A stretch of DNA of 64,000 nucleotides, from NCBI GenBank assembly GCA_964475945.1, contig CAYYYF010000007.1:1-64000 (forward strand), read 5' to 3'. The position numbers and the translations under genes are program-made. Below are positions 8,597-16,760 of the stretch, piece after piece. Within the stretch, counting starts at the first letter, position 1, and every line of letters starts with the position of its first letter. This stretch comes from JBBIQH01 sp964475945 (GTDB lineage: Archaea; Thermoproteota; Nitrososphaeria; Nitrososphaerales; Nitrosocaldaceae). The notes under the pieces were generated by a model that was not told the DNA's origin, ran no database searches, and saw nothing but the letters and a program-made list of their open reading frames with translations.

Positions 8597-9289
8597 TCAT
8601 ATGGCATGTAACATAGAGCCCTCTATTATACATAATTCATTTACTCTAGCATATTTATATGCCTTATCCAAGGATAATGCAGTATATGTTGATGAATCAA
8701 GCATCTCACATATAGCAACAGCAGGAGCAATACCAGCAACCTCTGCTAGCCTTATGGCCATCTCCGTATGCCCTCTCCTCTCAGCAAGTAAACCTTTAGA
8801 TGCTATAAGCAATGGTACATGCCCTGGGCTCCTGAAGGATGATGCAAACTCTTCCATTCCTTCACCGCTATTACCATTCATAACCTTTGCTACTACTCTA
8901 GCCATGCTTGATATGGTTAATGCTCTATCCCTATCTGTTATCCCTGTATATGTATCCCTATGATTTATGGTTATTGAGAATGATGGCTTATCGCCATATG
9001 GTGTGCTTGAGTAGATTATCCTTGAGAGTATATTATTATTACTACTACTATCTGCTACTCTCTTTAGCATATCATGCATGTATGTAAGCCCAAGACTTGA
9101 TGCAACCTTATAACTTAATGCAAGGCATATAAGCCCACCAGCATCCTTGCGCATAATAGCAATATGCTCTGGCCTTACATACTCTGCAGCAATAAGCATA
9201 TCAACCTCATTCTCCCTATCCTTCCCATCATGGAGTAATACAAACTTGCCTTGCCTTAATGCATCAATAGCATCCTTTATGCTATCCAT
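8597..9289 (-). CDS. ribB: 3,4-dihydroxy-2-butanone 4-phosphate synthase
   Basis: Makes the four-carbon unit of riboflavin from ribulose 5-phosphate. Contains the acidic metal loop DGKDRENEVDML (about 21-32), and SFRSPGHVPLL followed by RRGHTEMAIRLAEVAGIAPAVAICEM, all diagnostic of RibB. 230 residues, a monofunctional enzyme with no cyclohydrolase II domain, as expected because the pathway here begins with ArfA. 42 bases separate it from ribE upstream. Confidence 0.95.
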   Translation of the reverse strand: MDSIKDAIDALRQGKFVLLHDGKDRENEVDMLIAAEYVRPEHIAIMRKDAGGLICLALSYKVASSLGLTYMHDMLKRVADSSSNNNILSRIIYSSTPYGDKPSFSITINHRDTYTGITDRDRALTISSMARVVAKVMNGNSGEGMEEFASSFRSPGHVPLLIASKGLLAERRGHTEMAIRLAEVAGIAPAVAICEMLDSSTYTALSLDKAYKYARVNELCIIEGSMLHAI

Positions 9290-9331
9290 AATGCATCAAC
9301 TTACATATCATATTATAAATCTTACTAATTA

Positions 9332-9952
9332 TCAAGTAACTACTAATTTATTGGTAAGTTTCTCTACATACCTTGCAAGTACATCAACCTCTATGTTAAC
9401 CTTATCCCCTTTACTCTTTATGCCTAGTGTAGTAACCTCTAATGTATGTGGTATGAGTGCTACTGTAAATACATCATCTGTGCATGATACAACTGTAAGG
9501 CTAACACCATCTACTGTTATAGAGCCCTTTGGAGCAATATACCTCATCATATCCTTGTCATCTACCTTTATACTCATAACAACCTGATCCCTCTCCTCAA
9601 CCTTATCCACTATACTTGCTGTGCAGTCTATATGCCCAAGCACAAAGTGTCCATCTATGCTATCCCCTACCCTTAGACTAGGCTCTATGTTAACCCTATC
9701 CCCTACCTTAAGCATCCCTAGGTCTGTTCTCTTTACAGTCTCCCCTATAATATTGAATGTAACCCTACTGCTACTACTCCTATCATCCTTATCTATGACT
9801 GTAAGGCATACACCGTTTACTGCTATGCTATCCCCTACCTTTACATCATCTGCCTTGTAGCCTAGATCGATGGTTAAGGTTAAGGCACTTCTATTCTCAC
9901 TCTCCTTTACATCTTCTACCTTGCCCATGTATCTTACTATACCAGTGAACAT
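9332..9952 (-). CDS. ribE: Riboflavin synthase, bacterial/eukaryotic-type alpha chain
   Basis: Dismutates two lumazines to riboflavin. Two tandem lumazine-binding repeats are visible, with MFTGIVRYMG and GVCLTVI in the first and GHFVLGHID and GVSLTVV in the second. Translation should begin at the ATG at 9952 (MFTGIV), the invariant N-terminus of the family; the open frame extends 8 codons upstream to 9976. Many archaea instead use an unrelated lumazine-synthase-like RibC, so this is a bacterial-type last step joined to an archaeal first step. First gene of the operon. Confidence 0.93.
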   Translation of the reverse strand: MFTGIVRYMGKVEDVKESENRSALTLTIDLGYKADDVKVGDSIAVNGVCLTVIDKDDRSSSSRVTFNIIGETVKRTDLGMLKVGDRVNIEPSLRVGDSIDGHFVLGHIDCTASIVDKVEERDQVVMSIKVDDKDMMRYIAPKGSITVDGVSLTVVSCTDDVFTVALIPHTLEVTTLGIKSKGDKVNIEVDVLARYVEKLTNKLVVT

Positions 9953-9997
9953 CTCTACATCTCCACATGCTATCATTGCATTATTATAATAATAATT

Positions 9998-10840
9998 TTA
10001 TCTTACATTAACAGCATCAAGTATTGCCTTAGCCCTCTTGTAATGCACAGCATCTATCATCTTACCATCAACCCTTACAGCACCCTTGCCTTGCTTGATG
10101 GAATCCTCCAATGCCTCTACAACCTTCTTAGCCCACTCTACCTCCTCTTTGCTAGGAAGGAATACTCTATGCACTGGCTCGATATGCTTCGGGTGTATTA
10201 TGCTCTTGCCTTTATATCCCAACTCCTTTGCAATGGTTGCATCCTTGATCAACCCATCGATATCGTCTACCCTTTGCCATATGGCATCTATAGCATATAC
10301 CCCAGCAGCCCTAGCATCAACTGGTATCTTCGCCCTAGCATAAGTATAGCCTAAGCCATTCTCTTTATACTCTATTCCCATATCATGTAGGAAGTCGAAT
10401 ATACCAAATACCAATGCAGATACCCTGCTACTTGCAGATGCTATGCTGTATGCATTAACTACACCCCTTGCACTCTCTATAGATGGCATTATCTCTACTC
10501 TAGTATTAGACTCATCGATTATCCTTGATACCTCTATAACCTCCTCTGGTGTGTTAACCTTGGGTATAACTATGCCATCAAGCCTATCACATAGAACAGC
10601 CTTGATATCATCATGTATTAGGTTTGAATCTAATGGGTTAACCCTAACATATACCTCTGCCTCAAACCTTCCTGTATTTAAGGCATTCCTAATCATCTCC
10701 CTTGCCTTATCTTTCTCTGCTGGAGGAACAGAATCCTCTAGATCCAAACATACTATATCTGCATTCAATGTCTTTGCCTTCTCTATGAACCTGTGGTTAT
10801 TCCCTGGCACAAATAGCAGGCTTCTGACCAACCTACTCAT
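9998..10840 (-). CDS. CitE-like HpcH/HpaI aldolase or lyase
   Basis: 280-residue TIM-barrel C-C lyase of the CitE family. Recognisable are RSLLFVPGNN at the N-terminus, DIVCLDLEDSVPPAEK (Mg-binding Asp/Glu), VYVRVNPLDS, IMPSIESARGVVNA and KGKSIIHPKHIEPVH. Stand-alone CitE-like proteins act as malyl-CoA, citramalyl-CoA or beta-methylmalyl-CoA lyases, or as malyl-CoA thioesterases; which applies is not decidable from sequence. No citrate lyase alpha or gamma genes are nearby. It follows the MDR reductase gene by 24 bases on the same strand, so both may act on CoA esters. Confidence 0.8.
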   Translation of the reverse strand: MSRLVRSLLFVPGNNHRFIEKAKTLNADIVCLDLEDSVPPAEKDKAREMIRNALNTGRFEAEVYVRVNPLDSNLIHDDIKAVLCDRLDGIVIPKVNTPEEVIEVSRIIDESNTRVEIMPSIESARGVVNAYSIASASSRVSALVFGIFDFLHDMGIEYKENGLGYTYARAKIPVDARAAGVYAIDAIWQRVDDIDGLIKDATIAKELGYKGKSIIHPKHIEPVHRVFLPSKEEVEWAKKVVEALEDSIKQGKGAVRVDGKMIDAVHYKRAKAILDAVNVR

Positions 10841-10864
10841 ACCTACTATACCATAAAAATAAAA

Positions 10865-11914
10865 TTAAAGTTTTGATGGGGTTGTTACCAACTTGCCTAT
10901 TATCTTGTTCTCCATCATCATAACATGCCCTTCAACCATCCTACTGAATGGGAGCACTTCATGTACATAAGGCTTTATCTTTCCCTTTGATACCCAATAT
11001 ATAACCTCACTTAACTCTGCCCTAGTACCTTGAGTAGAGCCTAAGAGATTCAAGCCCTTAAAGAATAGATACCTTAGATCCAATTGACTATCATACCCTG
11101 TTGTTGCCCCAGTGGTTACTAGAGTGCCTCCCATCTTAAGCAGTTTAACTTCATCCATGAATACAGACTTGCCTATATGCTCAAATACAACATCTACTCC
11201 TTGCTTATTTGTATATTCTCTAACCTTCTTTGCCCAATCAGGCTCTCTATGGTTAACTACATAGTCTGCACCTAACTGCTTGCATACCTCCATCTTCTCA
11301 GCACTACCTGCAGTTGCTATAACAGTGCAATTGAATAACTTTGCTATCTGTATACCTATGCTACCTACTCCACTAGTACCTCCCATTATAAGCACTGTCT
11401 GCCCAGGGTGTATCTTTGCCCTACCTACAAGCATATGCCATGACGTCATACCTACCATGGATACTGCTGCAGCATCTATGAATGATACATTATCTGGTAA
11501 CTTTACAAGGTTAACCTCTGGCAACTTTGTATACTCTCCATATGCACCATCAAGTGGCCCAGTCTGGAAGCCCCATACAAGCCTATCATTGCAATCATAC
11601 TCCCTACCAGAGATGCATAGATCACACTTTCTGCATGAGAGGTTAGAGTGAGATACTACTCTATCACCCTTCTTGAACCTAGTAACATCCTCTCCTACCT
11701 CTACTACTACACCTGCTGCATCACTACCTGAGATATGAGGTAGAGGGACCTTTATAGGCTCTCCCCATATGGCCCAGAGATCGTTGTAGTTGTATGCTGC
11801 TGCCTCTACCTTTATCAATACCTCATTGCTCTTTATCTTTGGTACATCAACATCCTCTATCTTTACAACCTGTCTAGGATCCTTGCTATACTCTCTGAAT
11901 ACTGCTGCCTTCAT
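10865..11914 (-). CDS. MDR-family zinc-type alcohol dehydrogenase/enoyl reductase
   Basis: 349 residues. GroES-like N-terminal domain with the four structural-zinc cysteines Cys94, 97, 100 and 108; NAD(P)-binding motif GGTSGVGSIG at about 178-187. The usual catalytic-zinc Cys is replaced by Asn (AYNYNDLW at 40-47), so it is more like the non-catalytic-zinc reductases such as quinone or crotonyl/acryloyl-CoA reductases than a true alcohol dehydrogenase. In a 3-hydroxypropionate/4-hydroxybutyrate organism an acryloyl-CoA reductase role is conceivable, but this is speculation. Probably cotranscribed with the CitE-like gene. Confidence 0.8.
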   Translation of the reverse strand: MKAAVFREYSKDPRQVVKIEDVDVPKIKSNEVLIKVEAAAYNYNDLWAIWGEPIKVPLPHISGSDAAGVVVEVGEDVTRFKKGDRVVSHSNLSCRKCDLCISGREYDCNDRLVWGFQTGPLDGAYGEYTKLPEVNLVKLPDNVSFIDAAAVSMVGMTSWHMLVGRAKIHPGQTVLIMGGTSGVGSIGIQIAKLFNCTVIATAGSAEKMEVCKQLGADYVVNHREPDWAKKVREYTNKQGVDVVFEHIGKSVFMDEVKLLKMGGTLVTTGATTGYDSQLDLRYLFFKGLNLLGSTQGTRAELSEVIYWVSKGKIKPYVHEVLPFSRMVEGHVMMMENKIIGKLVTTPSKL

Positions 11915-12018
11915 TAATCCATTGGTTGCCTATAGTATTAATATACTTTATGATACCAGTTAGATTAAATTTAATCCTTTATGATAATTGTTTTATCCCT
12001 CTTGCTCTAAGATAATCC

Positions 12019-13227
12019 ATGCATGACCTTAAGGATAGGGTATTCTGGATTGCTAAAGAAGAGGAGATAATGCAAGGTAAGACAACAGATATCTACTTTG
12101 CTTATACTAAGCAAGTGCTAGAGTATGCTAAGAGGAACCCTAGGGTTACAATAGAGGTCTTTGCTAGGCATGTTAAGGATAACTGGGGTATTCTGCTAGG
12201 AGTATATGAGGTTGCTAAACTTCTAGAAGGGAAGGAGGTAAATGTTAAGACAATGGATGAAGGGGAGATATTCTTAACATCAAGCTCCCCAATATATGAG
12301 CCTGTTATGCAGATAGAGGCTAACTATGCAGATATAGCAACGCTAGAGAATCCTATACTAGGTTTCTTATGCTCAGCATCAGGGATAGCAAGTAAGGCAG
12401 CAAGGATAAGATTAGCAGCAGATAATGCAATGCTACTCTCATTCGGTACAAGAAGGGCTCATCCTGCACTAGCACCAATGATAGAGAGGGCAGTATACAT
12501 AGCAGGGTTCGATGGTATCTCAAATACACTTGCTGCACATTTAATGCATATGGATGCAAGTGGTACAATGCCCCATGCCCTAATACTAGCCTTTGGTAAC
12601 CAGATAGAGGCATGGAAAGCCTTTGATGCTGCAATGCCAGAGCATGTTAAGAGGGTAGCGCTTATAGATACATTATACGATGAGAAGGCAGAGGCTATAA
12701 TGGCATTAGAGGCATTGGGTAAGAGGCTCTATGCTGTTAGGCTAGATACACCATCAAGCAGAAGGGGCAATATAAGGAAGATAATAGAGGAGGTTAGGTG
12801 GGAGTTAGGGATCAGAGGAGGTAAGGATGTTAAAATACTACTCTCTGGAGGATTAGATGAGCAAGAGGTTGCAGAGTTAAGGGATGTAGTAGATGGATTT
12901 GGTGTTGGTACAAGTGTTAGCACAGCACCTCCAATAGACTTTTCATTCAAGATAGTAGAGGTTGATGGTAAACCCATAGCGAAGAGGGGAGATGTTTCAG
13001 GGAGGAAGAGTGTATATAGGCTAGGGTTTGATGATGTAGTTACTCTAGCAGGGTCAAAAGAAGCAGAGTACTTGGAGGAAAATGGATACAAGCCTTTACT
13101 TAAGGATCTTATCATAAACGGGAGAGTAGTTAGGGAGTTCAAGAGCATAGAAGAGTTAAGGCAAGAGGTTAAGGATAGGTTAAAGAGTTTTGCTAATGCA
13201 GAGCATGGCTTAAGGTGGATGATTTAA
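12019..13227 (+). CDS. pncB: Nicotinate phosphoribosyltransferase
   Basis: Salvage of nicotinate to nicotinate mononucleotide for NAD synthesis. The 402 residues carry the family blocks: GKTTDIYFAYTKQVLEY at the N-terminus (residues about 20-36), SFGTRRAHPA with the active-site region, and LLSGGLDEQEVAELRD followed by FGVGTSVSTAPP, the phosphate-binding end of the barrel. The length is typical of the archaeal type. Transcribed alone, divergent from the MDR gene; the roughly 100-base gap upstream is AT-rich and probably holds both promoters. Confidence 0.93.
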   Translation: MHDLKDRVFWIAKEEEIMQGKTTDIYFAYTKQVLEYAKRNPRVTIEVFARHVKDNWGILLGVYEVAKLLEGKEVNVKTMDEGEIFLTSSSPIYEPVMQIEANYADIATLENPILGFLCSASGIASKAARIRLAADNAMLLSFGTRRAHPALAPMIERAVYIAGFDGISNTLAAHLMHMDASGTMPHALILAFGNQIEAWKAFDAAMPEHVKRVALIDTLYDEKAEAIMALEALGKRLYAVRLDTPSSRRGNIRKIIEEVRWELGIRGGKDVKILLSGGLDEQEVAELRDVVDGFGVGTSVSTAPPIDFSFKIVEVDGKPIAKRGDVSGRKSVYRLGFDDVVTLAGSKEAEYLEENGYKPLLKDLIINGRVVREFKSIEELRQEVKDRLKSFANAEHGLRWMI

Positions 13228-13241
13228 TAATAATGATGTGA

Positions 13242-13778
13242 CTATCTTACAATCTCAATCGCATCCTTTAAACTCTTTATCCTAACTATGCTCTTTAAAT
13301 CTACATGCCTATTCCATGGTTGATCGTAGAGGAGTACCTTCTTTCCTATAGATGCTATGCTTAATGCGTTGATAGGCGAGTCATCTATGAATATATCATA
13401 ATTCAAGTATGCCTTATCAACCCCTCTTGCAACGCTAACATACTTATCATATTCTATACCATTATGTTCTAACCATCTTACAACACTTTCCTTTGCAATC
13501 TGTGCACTCACTATATCAACACTCTCAGCAATGCTCCTTAGCATGCGTATATATAATGGTATATCAGGTTCCATTAAAGGTATCTTATGCCATTCATACC
13601 AGCACTCTGCTAACTCGAGGTAGAACCTATGCTCATTATAGCCTAGATCTCTCCAGAAGTCCCATCTACTTACCTGATCCTTGCTCAATACCTTGCCTCT
13701 ACCATACCTATCAAGCCATACACTTATTACATCTGCTAGAACACCATCAACATCAACTGCTATGCTATTAACCATCAA
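13242..13778 (-). CDS. HAD-family 5'(3')-deoxyribonucleotidase-like protein
   Basis: 178 residues. The HAD motif I is DVDGVLAD at residues 9-16 (nucleophile Asp9, acid/base Asp11), and motif IV is IFIDDSPINA. The long helical insertion with WDFWRDLGYNE is typical of the NT5C deoxynucleotidase branch. A likely role is dephosphorylation of deoxynucleoside monophosphates. Methionine 1 or 2 could start the protein (13778 or 13775). It converges on pncB with a 14-base gap. Confidence 0.75.
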   Translation of the reverse strand: MMVNSIAVDVDGVLADVISVWLDRYGRGKVLSKDQVSRWDFWRDLGYNEHRFYLELAECWYEWHKIPLMEPDIPLYIRMLRSIAESVDIVSAQIAKESVVRWLEHNGIEYDKYVSVARGVDKAYLNYDIFIDDSPINALSIASIGKKVLLYDQPWNRHVDLKSIVRIKSLKDAIEIVR

Positions 13779-13811
13779 TTCAATTAATATTAGTGATGAT
13801 ATTATAATTGC

Positions 13812-14213
13812 TTACTCAATCCTTATCTCATCCCCTTCAGACTTCTTAGGTAACCTAACTTGGAGTATACCATCCTTGAACGATGCCTTGGCATGTTTAG
13901 CATCTACTCTAGCAGGGAGCCTTATACTCCTGCTATAATTCTCAAACTCAACGTTACTTATTCTAATACATCTATCCATTCTTGCCTTTATATGCAGTGT
14001 ATCCTCAGTAGCCTTCAACTCTATACTATCCTTGCTTACACATGGTATATCAAGGGTAACTATAACCTCATCATCCGTCTCATATATCTGGGTTAATGGC
14101 TTCAGCTCCCTCCTCTCCATATCGTATAGATCACCAATATCAAAGAATACCCTATCCATAAGTCTCTTCATCCTCCTATCCATCTCATCTATTATATCAA
14201 ATATATCACTCAT
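13812..14213 (-). CDS. Hsp20-family small heat shock protein
   Basis: An alpha-crystallin domain protein with a short N-terminal helix (EMDRRMKRLMDRVFFDIGDL) and the domain from about 35 to the end: PLTQIYETDDEVIVTLDIPCVSKDSIELKATEDTLHIKA in sequence order, then KASFKDGILQVRLPK with the GILxV signature. I prefer the ATG at 14213, which leaves a 4-base gap after the PAC2 gene; an upstream in-frame ATG at 14225 would overlap it. Holdase chaperone. Last gene of the proteostasis block. Confidence 0.88.
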   Translation of the reverse strand: MSDIFDIIDEMDRRMKRLMDRVFFDIGDLYDMERRELKPLTQIYETDDEVIVTLDIPCVSKDSIELKATEDTLHIKARMDRCIRISNVEFENYSRSIRLPARVDAKHAKASFKDGILQVRLPKKSEGDEIRIE

Positions 14214-14217
14214 ACTC

Positions 14218-14937
14218 TCACCCATAGAATGTTGGGCTACCTTTCATAGCAGCCTTTGCTAGCATGCTCTCAGTCTGCTTCATAAGCTCTCTGCTCTTTA
14301 TCCTTATAAGTTCAGCCTCTTGCCTTAACTCGCTAAGGTCTATATTCAATGCTAGAGTAGAGTTAACAACCTCTAAAGCCTCTATTGATGCTACTGGGTC
14401 AGGGAAGTTAAGGTGTGATTGAGCAAGTAGCGTTAGGGTTGATATCCTGTTATTCATACATGATCTTACTATTGATGCATATACACCTGCTATTATACCG
14501 TCCTTGAACTCTATTGCATTAGGCTTTAGAGAATCTGCATCTGTTAGTATGTATAATACTTGAGGTTTATCTATCTGTAGCCTATTCTGCACTGCTATAC
14601 CAGTTATGTTAACCACAAGTCTTGGGTTTAGGCTCTTAATGAATGGTATGAAACCATTTAAGAACTCTGTTATTAATGATGGAGGCAAGGGTATGTCTGC
14701 TATAAGTGCAACTATGCTCTCATTAGCATATAATCTTATAGGGTTCTTAACCATACCATCCTTAATAAGCACTATTGGGGGTAACAACTCAGAGTCAATG
14801 TAACCTATCTCCTTCATATCTAACTTCTCTACTATGTAGGATACTGCTATACTACCTACCAATCCAACATCTGGTATACCTATAAAAATTATAGGGGATT
14901 TAATTTTAATCTTATCACTGTACTGTATAACCTGCAT
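14218..14937 (-). CDS. PAC2-family proteasome-assembly-chaperone-like protein
   Basis: 239 residues of the PAC2 family (archaeal PbaA/PbaB type). IIFIGIPDVGLVGSIAVSYIVEKL opens the fold, followed by GYIDSELLPPIVLIKDG; the C-terminal 45 residues form a helical tail. PAC2 proteins are homologues of eukaryotic proteasome assembly chaperones, though archaeal members may have other clients. Its placement between two Hsp20 genes and upstream of dnaJ-dnaK-grpE fits a protein-quality-control unit. Confidence 0.85.
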   Translation of the reverse strand: MQVIQYSDKIKIKSPIIFIGIPDVGLVGSIAVSYIVEKLDMKEIGYIDSELLPPIVLIKDGMVKNPIRLYANESIVALIADIPLPPSLITEFLNGFIPFIKSLNPRLVVNITGIAVQNRLQIDKPQVLYILTDADSLKPNAIEFKDGIIAGVYASIVRSCMNNRISTLTLLAQSHLNFPDPVASIEALEVVNSTLALNIDLSELRQEAELIRIKSRELMKQTESMLAKAAMKGSPTFYG

Positions 14938-14947
14938 AAAGATCTAC

Positions 14948-15550
14948 CTAATCTATCTTTATTGTAAAGCCCTCCTGCTTAGACTCCTTCTTATTGAATG
15001 TTACCTCCAATATACCATTCTTATAGGTTGATCTTGCACTCTTAGGGTCAACCTCCTCAGGTAACTCTACCTTCTTGCTATACTTCCTCTCAGCACTCTG
15101 TGCATTTATTGTAAGGCTCTTCTCTGTTGCTGTTAACCTTATATCATCTTTGTTCACTCCAGGCATCTCAATTATAACCTTAACCTCGTCATCTGTAGTT
15201 ATGATATCTACCAATGGCTCCCTTTCTTCCTTCAATGAGAACCTCCCTCCAGCAAGTGATGGTCTTACGTTACCGAACTCCCTTATCACTGGCTTGCCAT
15301 CAGGTCCTATGGTTATACTATAGCCGTATACAAATGGACCCCATTCCCTCCTTACACTGCCATCTGGAAGCCTATACTCCCTAACCAGCTCTTTAGGAAC
15401 CATCTCCTCAAACTCCTTCATGCTCCTCTCAAACATCCTCTCCATCTCCCTCTCCATCTCGCGCATCATCTCTTCTATCTCCTGAAACCATGATGTGAAT
15501 GGTCTTCTTCTCTTGAACCACTCCTCCCAACTCATATCATAATATATCAT
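14948..15550 (-). CDS. Hsp20-family small heat shock protein with charged N-terminus
   Basis: 200 residues. The N-terminal arm (1-60) is very rich in Met, Glu and Arg (EEMMREMEREMERMFERSM), predicted as an amphipathic helix; the alpha-crystallin domain occupies about 105-195 with EPLVDIITTDDEVKVIIEMPGVNKDDI and the NGILEVTF signature near the end. Translation may start at residue 6 (MSWEEW). This kind of Met/Glu-rich arm followed by a GPFVYGYSITIGPDGKP segment is common in archaeal Hsp20 proteins. It lies downstream of dnaJ on the same strand. Confidence 0.9.
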   Translation of the reverse strand: MIYYDMSWEEWFKRRRPFTSWFQEIEEMMREMEREMERMFERSMKEFEEMVPKELVREYRLPDGSVRREWGPFVYGYSITIGPDGKPVIREFGNVRPSLAGGRFSLKEEREPLVDIITTDDEVKVIIEMPGVNKDDIRLTATEKSLTINAQSAERKYSKKVELPEEVDPKSARSTYKNGILEVTFNKKESKQEGFTIKID

Positions 15551-15597
15551 TAAGTAATTAAATAAAGTTTACGCAATCTAATAATTCTTACAAGTAC

Positions 15598-16707
15598 CTA
15601 TTCATAATCTTTCATCTCCCTCTCAAATTCTTCCAATAGCCTCCTCTGCCTCTCGTTTATCTGCTTTGGTATATCTACCTTTATCCTTACCAACTGATCA
15701 CCCCTTGCATATCCATTCCTTGGTAGACCCTTGCCCTTTATAGTAAATACTGTATCTGGTTGTGTACCCTTTGGTATATGTAATGTATAATAACCTCCAT
15801 CAAGTAAGGGTACCTTTACCTCTCCTCCTAGGATAAGCCTTGTAAAGGGTATTTTAGCCTCATATATTATGTTGCTATCTGAGCGCTTGAATATAGGATG
15901 CTCTTTAACCTTAACGTTAACATATAGATCACCTCTAGCATAACCATCATAATCACCCTCGTTGGGTATCCTTAGTATAGTATTATCCTCTACCCCTGCA
16001 GGTATATCGATGTTTACCCTCTTGAATATCCTTGCCTTGCCAGTTCCATTGCATGTATTACATGGTTTATCTATTATGCTACCCTTGCCTTTGCATACAT
16101 TACATGGCTCTATGCTTACAAATGTGCTGAACCTTGACTGCTCTACAACCCTCTTAACCTGCCCTGTACCATTGCATACATTACATACCCTTACCCTACT
16201 ATTTGGCATCGCACCAGAGCCTCTGCATACATTGCATGTAACTATACTTGGGACCTCTACCTCAACCCTCTTACCTCTAAGCACATCCTCAAGCGTTACA
16301 TCTACGCTTACTGTAACATCTCTACCTCTACCCCTTGTAAAGAACCCAAATGGATCAAATGATGAACCAAAGAACCGCTCAAATATTCTATCTATATCAA
16401 AACCAAATCCTATATCTCTCAATATCTCATCTATATCTACCCTTGCATGCCTGAATATATCCTCCTTTGTATACCTACCTTCTAACCCAGCATGACCATA
16501 CATATCGTATATCTTACGCTTCTCATCATCACTCAATACCGCATAAGCCTCAGATATCAACTTGAACTTCTCCTCAGCATCTGGACTCTTGTTTCTATCT
16601 GGATGATACTTTAATGCAAGCTTCCTATATGCTTGCTTTATCTCCTCCTTTGTAGCATTCCTTGATACACCTAAGACCTCATAGTAATCTGGCTTCTCAG
16701 GACTCAT
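15598..16707 (-). CDS. dnaJ: DnaJ (Hsp40) co-chaperone
   Basis: Type I DnaJ, 369 residues. The J-domain is at about 7-70 with HPD at 35-37; a G/F-rich spacer follows (about 75-130). Four zinc-binding CxxCxGxG repeats (CNVCRGSG, CNVCNGTG, CNVCKGKG, CNTCNGTG) lie in the middle, followed by two beta-barrel client domains. Stimulates DnaK ATPase and delivers clients. It lies 53 bases downstream of dnaK, same strand. Confidence 0.97.
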   Translation of the reverse strand: MSPEKPDYYEVLGVSRNATKEEIKQAYRKLALKYHPDRNKSPDAEEKFKLISEAYAVLSDDEKRKIYDMYGHAGLEGRYTKEDIFRHARVDIDEILRDIGFGFDIDRIFERFFGSSFDPFGFFTRGRGRDVTVSVDVTLEDVLRGKRVEVEVPSIVTCNVCRGSGAMPNSRVRVCNVCNGTGQVKRVVEQSRFSTFVSIEPCNVCKGKGSIIDKPCNTCNGTGKARIFKRVNIDIPAGVEDNTILRIPNEGDYDGYARGDLYVNVKVKEHPIFKRSDSNIIYEAKIPFTRLILGGEVKVPLLDGGYYTLHIPKGTQPDTVFTIKGKGLPRNGYARGDQLVRIKVDIPKQINERQRRLLEEFEREMKDYE

Positions 16708-16760
16708 AACAAGAAAAAAATAATATCTAATTATTAATTAACTTAACTTGGATTCTTTTA

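Noticed and set aside
10865..11914. Annotation as a true zinc alcohol dehydrogenase
   Set aside because: The catalytic-zinc Cys near residue 42 is Asn; only the structural zinc cysteines remain.
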